The position numbers and the translations under genes were made by a program. A DNA stretch of 64,000 nucleotides from RGIG8748 sp045539515 (GTDB lineage Bacteria > Bacillota > Clostridia > UMGS1810). The DNA lies in assembly GCA_045539515.1 (NCBI GenBank), contig JAZQFN010000083.1:25142-89141 (forward strand), in the 5' to 3' direction. The notes beneath the pieces are model-generated. The model was not told the origin of the DNA. It searched no databases and saw only the letters and a program-made list of their open reading frames with translations. Below are positions 60,469 to 64,000 of the stretch, one piece after another (positions within the stretch are counted from its first letter, which is position 1; each line of letters starts with the position of its first letter).

Positions 60469-61056
60469 ATGAAAAAATTTGTATGTTCAGTTTGCGGTTA
60501 TGTTCACGAGGGCGATGCAGCTCCCCAGCAGTGCCCCGTATGTAAGGTACCTCAGGAAAAGTTCAGAGAGATGGAAGAGGGCGCAGCTCTTGCAGCGGAG
60601 CATGAGTACGGCGTGTACGGCAAAACCGTAAAGAACAACCCCGACATCAGCGAAGAAGATAAGAAGTACATCTACGAGCAGCTCGTAGCTAACTTCAACG
60701 GCGAATGCTCCGAAGTTGGTATGTACCTTTGCATGGCAAGAATCGCTCACCGTGAAGGCTACCCCGAAGTAGGTCTTTACTGGGAAAAGGCAGCTTACGA
60801 AGAAGCAGAGCACGCTGCAAAGTTTGCTGAGCTCCTCGGCGAAGACTTAGAGCCCAACATGAAGGCTACCACAAAGGATAACCTTAAGTGGAGAGTAGAC
60901 TGCGAATACGGTGCAACCCAGGGTAAGTTTGACCTTGCTTCCTGTGCTAAGAAGAATGGCCTCGACGCTATTCACGATACTGTCCATGAAATGGCAAGGG
61001 ATGAAGCTCGCCACGGCAGAGGTTTAGAAGGACTTTTAAAGAGATATTTTAAATAA
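60469..61056 (+). CDS. rbr: Rubrerythrin with N-terminal rubredoxin domain (reverse rubrerythrin)
   Basis: A 195-residue non-haem iron protein. Residues 1-35 are a rubredoxin-type site (FVCSVCGY and QCPVCKVPQEKF, two C-x-x-C pairs). Residues about 45-195 form a ferritin-like di-iron bundle (GECSEVGMYL, EEAEHAAKFAELLG, DEARHGRGLEGLL). The rubredoxin part lies at the N-terminus, the reverse order to classical rubrerythrins. It reduces hydrogen peroxide to water in anaerobes. Expression is likely controlled by the PerR-like neighbour through the palindrome upstream. AGGAGG precedes the ATG. Confidence 0.94.
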   Translation: MKKFVCSVCGYVHEGDAAPQQCPVCKVPQEKFREMEEGAALAAEHEYGVYGKTVKNNPDISEEDKKYIYEQLVANFNGECSEVGMYLCMARIAHREGYPEVGLYWEKAAYEEAEHAAKFAELLGEDLEPNMKATTKDNLKWRVDCEYGATQGKFDLASCAKKNGLDAIHDTVHEMARDEARHGRGLEGLLKRYFK

Positions 61057-61084
61057 GATTAGATACAATTAGATACGATTTGAT

Positions 61085-61117
61085 ACAGAGGTTGAGTTTG
61101 CTCAACCTCTGTTTTTA
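61085..61117 (+). terminator. Intrinsic terminator
   Basis: ACAGAGGTTGAG (61085-61096) pairs with CTCAACCTCTGT (61101-61112) around a TTTG loop and runs into TTTT. It ends the rubrerythrin gene. Confidence 0.9.
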
Positions 61118-61355
61118 TGCAATTTTCGAGCAGTAATGTTTCGTGTACTTCCCGGTCACGAAACTACGATGAGTTTTGGCATATAAAAATGATAATTTAA
61201 GGGCAAACAAGGGATAGACAAGGGAAAGAAATTTTTACGATGGATTTTCTAGCGTCTTCCCTTATTTTGCTTTCAAACGCAGATATACCAAGGGTTTTAA
61301 GACTTCTGTATAATGTGAATAAGGGAAACCTTAATACATTACAGGAGGATTTATT

Positions 61356-61573
61356 ATGAAAGGGTATTAAAAGAAGAACAGGTAAAGAATAAAAAGCTTT
61401 ACGGTGACGGATATAAGAGAAATTTCATCACTGAACGTCTAAAACGAAATAAAGAAAACTATATCGAAGTGAAGGATTTAATCAATGTAAAGGAAAATGG
61501 AGAAATGCTGACACATAACAGTATTAAATTTTTGGCAAGAATGGCGATTGATGAAAAGCTGATTTTGGGTTAA
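61356..61573 (+). pseudogene. Small gene with early frameshift, product unknown
   Basis: ATG 61356 is preceded by a strong AGGAGG site but the frame stops after four codons. Shifting the frame by two bases at the start (from 61358) opens 71 codons to TAA 61573, with protein-like sequence (KLYGDGYKRNFITERLKR, then KDLINVKENGEM). The body is basic and may be the remnant of a small DNA-related or mobile-element protein; I do not recognise it. One lost or gained base near the start explains the break. Confidence 0.5.
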
Positions 61574-61703
61574 CCTATCATGAGTCAATTGTAAAGCGAA
61601 ATGCAATACTTGTTTGTTTGATTTATATTTTTAAGTGTATAAATTATAGATACAGGCAGGTGTTGCATTTTGTTTTGCAAAGAAATTATTGAGTAAAAAT
61701 TAA

Positions 61704-61733
61704 AGCCTCCAAGGAGAGTCAATCTTAGAGGCT
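61704..61733 (-). terminator. Likely terminator of the MerR gene
   Basis: AGCCTC (61704-61709) pairs with GAGGCT (61728-61733). On the minus strand the stem is followed by TTTAATTTTTA. The loop is long. Confidence 0.55.
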
Positions 61734-61742
61734 CATTCTTTT

Positions 61743-62507
61743 TTATTCAATTATCGCAATAATCTGTGTGATGAACTTGCTTTTATCTTTATGTTGTGGC
61801 GGTCCTTCAAGATAAATATTACGGAATACACCTGTCAGCGTCAGATTATTTTCTTCTGCATAGGAAAGAAGTTTTTTTCGTGCTTCGGGAATATCCTCAT
61901 AAGCACCATGATGAAAGAAGGAAATTGCTTTGAGTTCGGGGAGATGCTTTATGTATTCACCTTCGCTTCCTTGAGGCACAGCAACACAATATGAAATGTC
62001 TTGCGGAGCATTCGCAGAATACTCGGTGAAATACATTCTCCTTGTTGTATCGGTTCCGTGTAATCTCATAGCTTCAAGAGCCGTATCTCTCAAAAGATTT
62101 GTCTTGTCAGCAATAGAGGTTGAGTTATACACACGGCAGTATATCGTCTGCGGTTCAATAGTGATTTCCCGTATAACATCACCTTTTTTATGTGTTCTTT
62201 CTTTCAGCTTTTCAATGGTAAGATTAAGTTCATCACGCATTTTTTCAAGCCGTTCTATCATCGGTTGTAAATCTGTCGTATCGCTGAAATATGTTCTTAT
62301 TTCGTCAAGTGACAGCCCTAAGTCCTGAAATACACGGATTGTGCGGATTTGAGTAAAGGTATCAATGGTGTAATATCTGTTACCCGTAGCACCGTCTTTT
62401 TTGTCAGGAGTAATAAGACCTTTTGTTTCATAGTTCAATATAATTTTTCTTGTGATTCCAACGGCTTTTGCTATCTCGCCGATGGAAAATAAATTGTTAT
62501 TATCCAT
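61743..62507 (-). CDS. MerR-family regulator with GyrI-like effector domain
   Basis: A 254-residue MerR/BmrR-type regulator. The N-terminal winged helix is LFSIGEIAKAVGITRKIILN, then NYETKGLITPDKKDGATGNR and TIRVFQDLGLSLDEIRTYF. A coiled coil follows (about 85-115). Residues about 125-254 match the GyrI-like/AraC-effector fold that binds small drugs or hydrophobic ligands (RKKLLSYAEENNLTLTGVFR). The ATG at 62507 has GAGGA upstream; the longer frame to 62558 is not needed. The target is unknown and no exporter gene lies beside it. Confidence 0.87.
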   Translation of the reverse strand: MDNNNLFSIGEIAKAVGITRKIILNYETKGLITPDKKDGATGNRYYTIDTFTQIRTIRVFQDLGLSLDEIRTYFSDTTDLQPMIERLEKMRDELNLTIEKLKERTHKKGDVIREITIEPQTIYCRVYNSTSIADKTNLLRDTALEAMRLHGTDTTRRMYFTEYSANAPQDISYCVAVPQGSEGEYIKHLPELKAISFFHHGAYEDIPEARKKLLSYAEENNLTLTGVFRNIYLEGPPQHKDKSKFITQIIAIIE

Positions 62508-62645
62508 AAAATAATCCTCGTTTTTTGTATAAAATATATATTTTTGAAAAAATATCAAAACACACTTGCATCGCCCATTGATGGACGGTGTATGATTAGT
62601 ATAACATATAATATCTGATTTTTCAAGATGTGGAGGGTGATAAAT

Positions 62646-62918
62646 TTGAAACTGAAGGATTATTGCATTAAGGAAAGAAAGGAGTACCTATTAACAGAGT
62701 GGGATGACGAAAAAAACATGCCGTTCACCCCTGAAACTGTCAGCCCGAGCAGTTCTGTTCCGGTATGGTGGAAGTGTGAAAAAGGTCATTCGTGGCAGAC
62801 GCAGCTCAGAAGCCGATCAACTACACTTACAAGATGCCCGAAATGCCTTGCGACAGAACTCTCTAAAAAGAGAAAACAACAGGTAAAAGAATTTGCAAAG
62901 AAAATGAGTTGTAAATAA
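62646..62918 (+). CDS. Zinc-ribbon domain protein (DUF4379-like)
   Basis: A 90-residue protein. Its core holds a treble-clef zinc-ribbon motif: VWWKCEKGHSWQTQLRSRS and TRCPKCLATE, with two Cys pairs and the GH-W signature of DUF4379. This domain often appears repeated beside restriction-like nucleases; a single copy alone has no known role. The TTG start at 62646 is favoured because GGAGGG lies about 9 bases upstream; a longer ATG frame starts at 62628, inside that site. The C-terminus is a short basic helix. Confidence 0.75.
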   Translation: MKLKDYCIKERKEYLLTEWDDEKNMPFTPETVSPSSSVPVWWKCEKGHSWQTQLRSRSTTLTRCPKCLATELSKKRKQQVKEFAKKMSCK

Positions 62919-62988
62919 GTGCCCGTTTTTTGTACACTATTAAAAAAATAAAAATTTACTATATTATTAAAGAAAGAAGGAATGAACA

Positions 62989-64000
62989 ATGAAAAAGTTA
63001 TTAAGTACAATTTTATGCTTATGTATGCTTCTCAGCATACTTCCAACAAATGTGTTTGCTGCGTCGGTTGTAAATATTTTCAATATTACAGTAACCGAGC
63101 CGGTGACAGGTGAAAAGCCGGTAAATTCGGGCTCTGTTCCCTCAACGGCAAGCACCGAGGTTGTAAAGGTGGAATGGGACGGCGATTTTGATGACAACGG
63201 CTGTTTTATTGAGGGTAACTCATATAAGGTTTCCGTTACCGTCAGAATAAAGGCAGGTCAGGATAAATATATAAAATACGTTAAATCCACAACCAAAATC
63301 AACGGTCAGCTTTCTGAAATGAAAAGTCTTACCCAGGATAAAAAGCAGGCTGTGATCTGTTACACCTTTAACGTCGGTAGTAAAACCGAAGGGGGACAGG
63401 CAGGAGGTGTTGCACGGGACCTCAGCAAAGCAAAATACAGCGAGCTTTCTGTCAACGAGTTTGAATGGGAGGTTTTAAGACTTTGTAATATTGAACGTGC
63501 CAAGGAAGGTCTTGATTCGCTTTCCATGAACGGTACTCTTCAGGATATCTGCGATATTCGTGAAAAGGAGCTTGTAACCACTTTTTCTCATGACAGACCC
63601 GACGGAAGCGATTGCTACTCGGCAATTCCTTCCACTTATACCTGGAGTAATGTCGGAGAAAACATCGCAAGGGGTCAGCGTAATCCTGCGGAGGTTGTAG
63701 AATCATGGATGAACAGCCCCGGACACCGTGCCAATATTCTTAATCCCGAATTCCGCTATATGGGTGTCGGATATAATTCCAACGGAAATAACTGGGTTCA
63801 GTTCTTTTCAAGCAGTAAAGATTTCAAAACTGTTGGCAAGAACTCGTTTTCCAACAGCTCATATAATGAAAAAATATCCGAAACCGATATCAAGGACGTG
63901 TACCTGACAATTACGGCTTCCAACGGTTATAAATCTTATATGCCTGTGGATTTTGATTCCATGAAGCAGACAGGGGGCAAGTATTACCCAAGACTTGCTG
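62989..64000 (+). CDS. Secreted CAP-domain (SCP/PR1-like) protein, 3'-truncated by window
   Basis: An open frame of at least 337 codons that runs off the window. It starts with a signal peptide (MKKLLSTILCLCMLLSILPTNVFA) and a stretch of about 120 residues with a Ca-rich Ig-like look. A CAP domain follows from about residue 152 (NEFEWEVLRLCNIERAKEGL), with the signatures FSHDRPDG, NVGENIARG and SPGHRANILNPEFRYMGVGY. CAP proteins are widespread extracellular proteins in spore-forming Firmicutes with largely unknown roles. AGAAGGAA precedes the ATG. The domains downstream cannot be seen. Confidence 0.9.
   Translation, partial: MKKLLSTILCLCMLLSILPTNVFAASVVNIFNITVTEPVTGEKPVNSGSVPSTASTEVVKVEWDGDFDDNGCFIEGNSYKVSVTVRIKAGQDKYIKYVKSTTKINGQLSEMKSLTQDKKQAVICYTFNVGSKTEGGQAGGVARDLSKAKYSELSVNEFEWEVLRLCNIERAKEGLDSLSMNGTLQDICDIREKELVTTFSHDRPDGSDCYSAIPSTYTWSNVGENIARGQRNPAEVVESWMNSPGHRANILNPEFRYMGVGYNSNGNNWVQFFSSSKDFKTVGKNSFSNSSYNEKISETDIKDVYLTITASNGYKSYMPVDFDSMKQTGGKYYPRLA

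Larger units (their letters stand above)
61118..61742. other. Gene-poor region with a broken small gene
   Basis: About 625 bases between the rubrerythrin terminator and the MerR gene. Apart from the frameshifted gene at 61356-61573 and the MerR terminator, I see no gene, repeat or clear RNA. Confidence 0.5.

Noticed and set aside
62646..62918. Restriction or defence system around the zinc-ribbon protein
   Set aside because: No nuclease, methylase or other defence gene lies next to it in this window.

Overview
The window looks like a chromosome segment of an anaerobic, low- to mid-GC Clostridia-type Firmicute. Supporting signs are strong AGGAGG ribosome binding sites, near-consensus TTGACA/TATAAT promoters, a T-box leader, S-layer-homology (SLH) surface proteins, YesN/AraC regulators with LplB/YtcP-type sugar permeases, a PerR-like regulator next to a rubrerythrin with an N-terminal rubredoxin domain, and an ECF S-component. 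TGA serves as a normal stop in many genes, so the code is standard. No rRNA, tRNA, CRISPR array or phage was seen.

Layout. 1-5.4 kb: the tail of a FtsW/RodA/SpoVE gene, an acyl-CoA synthetase behind a palindromic operator, a TetR regulator, a PutP-type symporter and a YitT protein. 5.4-38.3 kb: a large extracellular-polysaccharide locus. It holds a YesN-like regulator with an atypical receiver, two sugar ABC permeases behind a duplicated promoter, an AraC regulator, three giant exported modular proteins (1700, 1285 and 2198 aa), and a four-gene operon SLH protein - SLH protein - jelly-roll/CuAO_N-like protein - heparinase II/III-like lyase. The 2198-aa protein carries a second heparinase II/III-like region embedded among the same modules. 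Between these genes lie palindromic repeats, a GIY-YIG endonuclease gene carried inside one repeat unit, and a DinJ/YafQ-type toxin-antitoxin pair whose toxin has an in-frame stop. 38.3-40.2 kb: repeats and an IS110-family transposase with a candidate bridge-RNA hairpin.

40.2-50.5 kb: three consecutive cyclophilins; a second acyl-CoA synthetase behind a near-copy of the operator at 217-239; an ECF S-component and a P1 peptidase; DAHP synthase and prephenate dehydrogenase behind a tyrosine-rich leader peptide and attenuator; and an XRE-cupin-acyl-CoA-ligase fusion under a T-box. 50.5-64 kb: a six-gene operon (inositol-phosphatase-like, PHP, GNAT, unknown, SGNH, FAD oxidoreductase), pheST, a DUF896 protein, a Gfo/Idh/MocA oxidoreductase, a PerR-like regulator and rubrerythrin with matching operators, a frameshifted small gene, a MerR/GyrI-like regulator, a zinc-ribbon protein and the start of a CAP-domain exoprotein.

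How it fits together (inference): the giant proteins and lyases would bind and cut an acidic, uronate-containing polysaccharide outside the cell, SLH proteins would supply wall attachment, and the permease pair would import fragments using a binding protein and ATPase encoded elsewhere. The most novel parts are the shuffled exoprotein modules, the GIY-YIG gene inside a palindromic repeat with an empty copy beside it, the Tyr-rich attenuator, the T-box on an acyl-CoA ligase fusion, and an operator shared by two acyl-CoA synthetase genes 42 kb apart.
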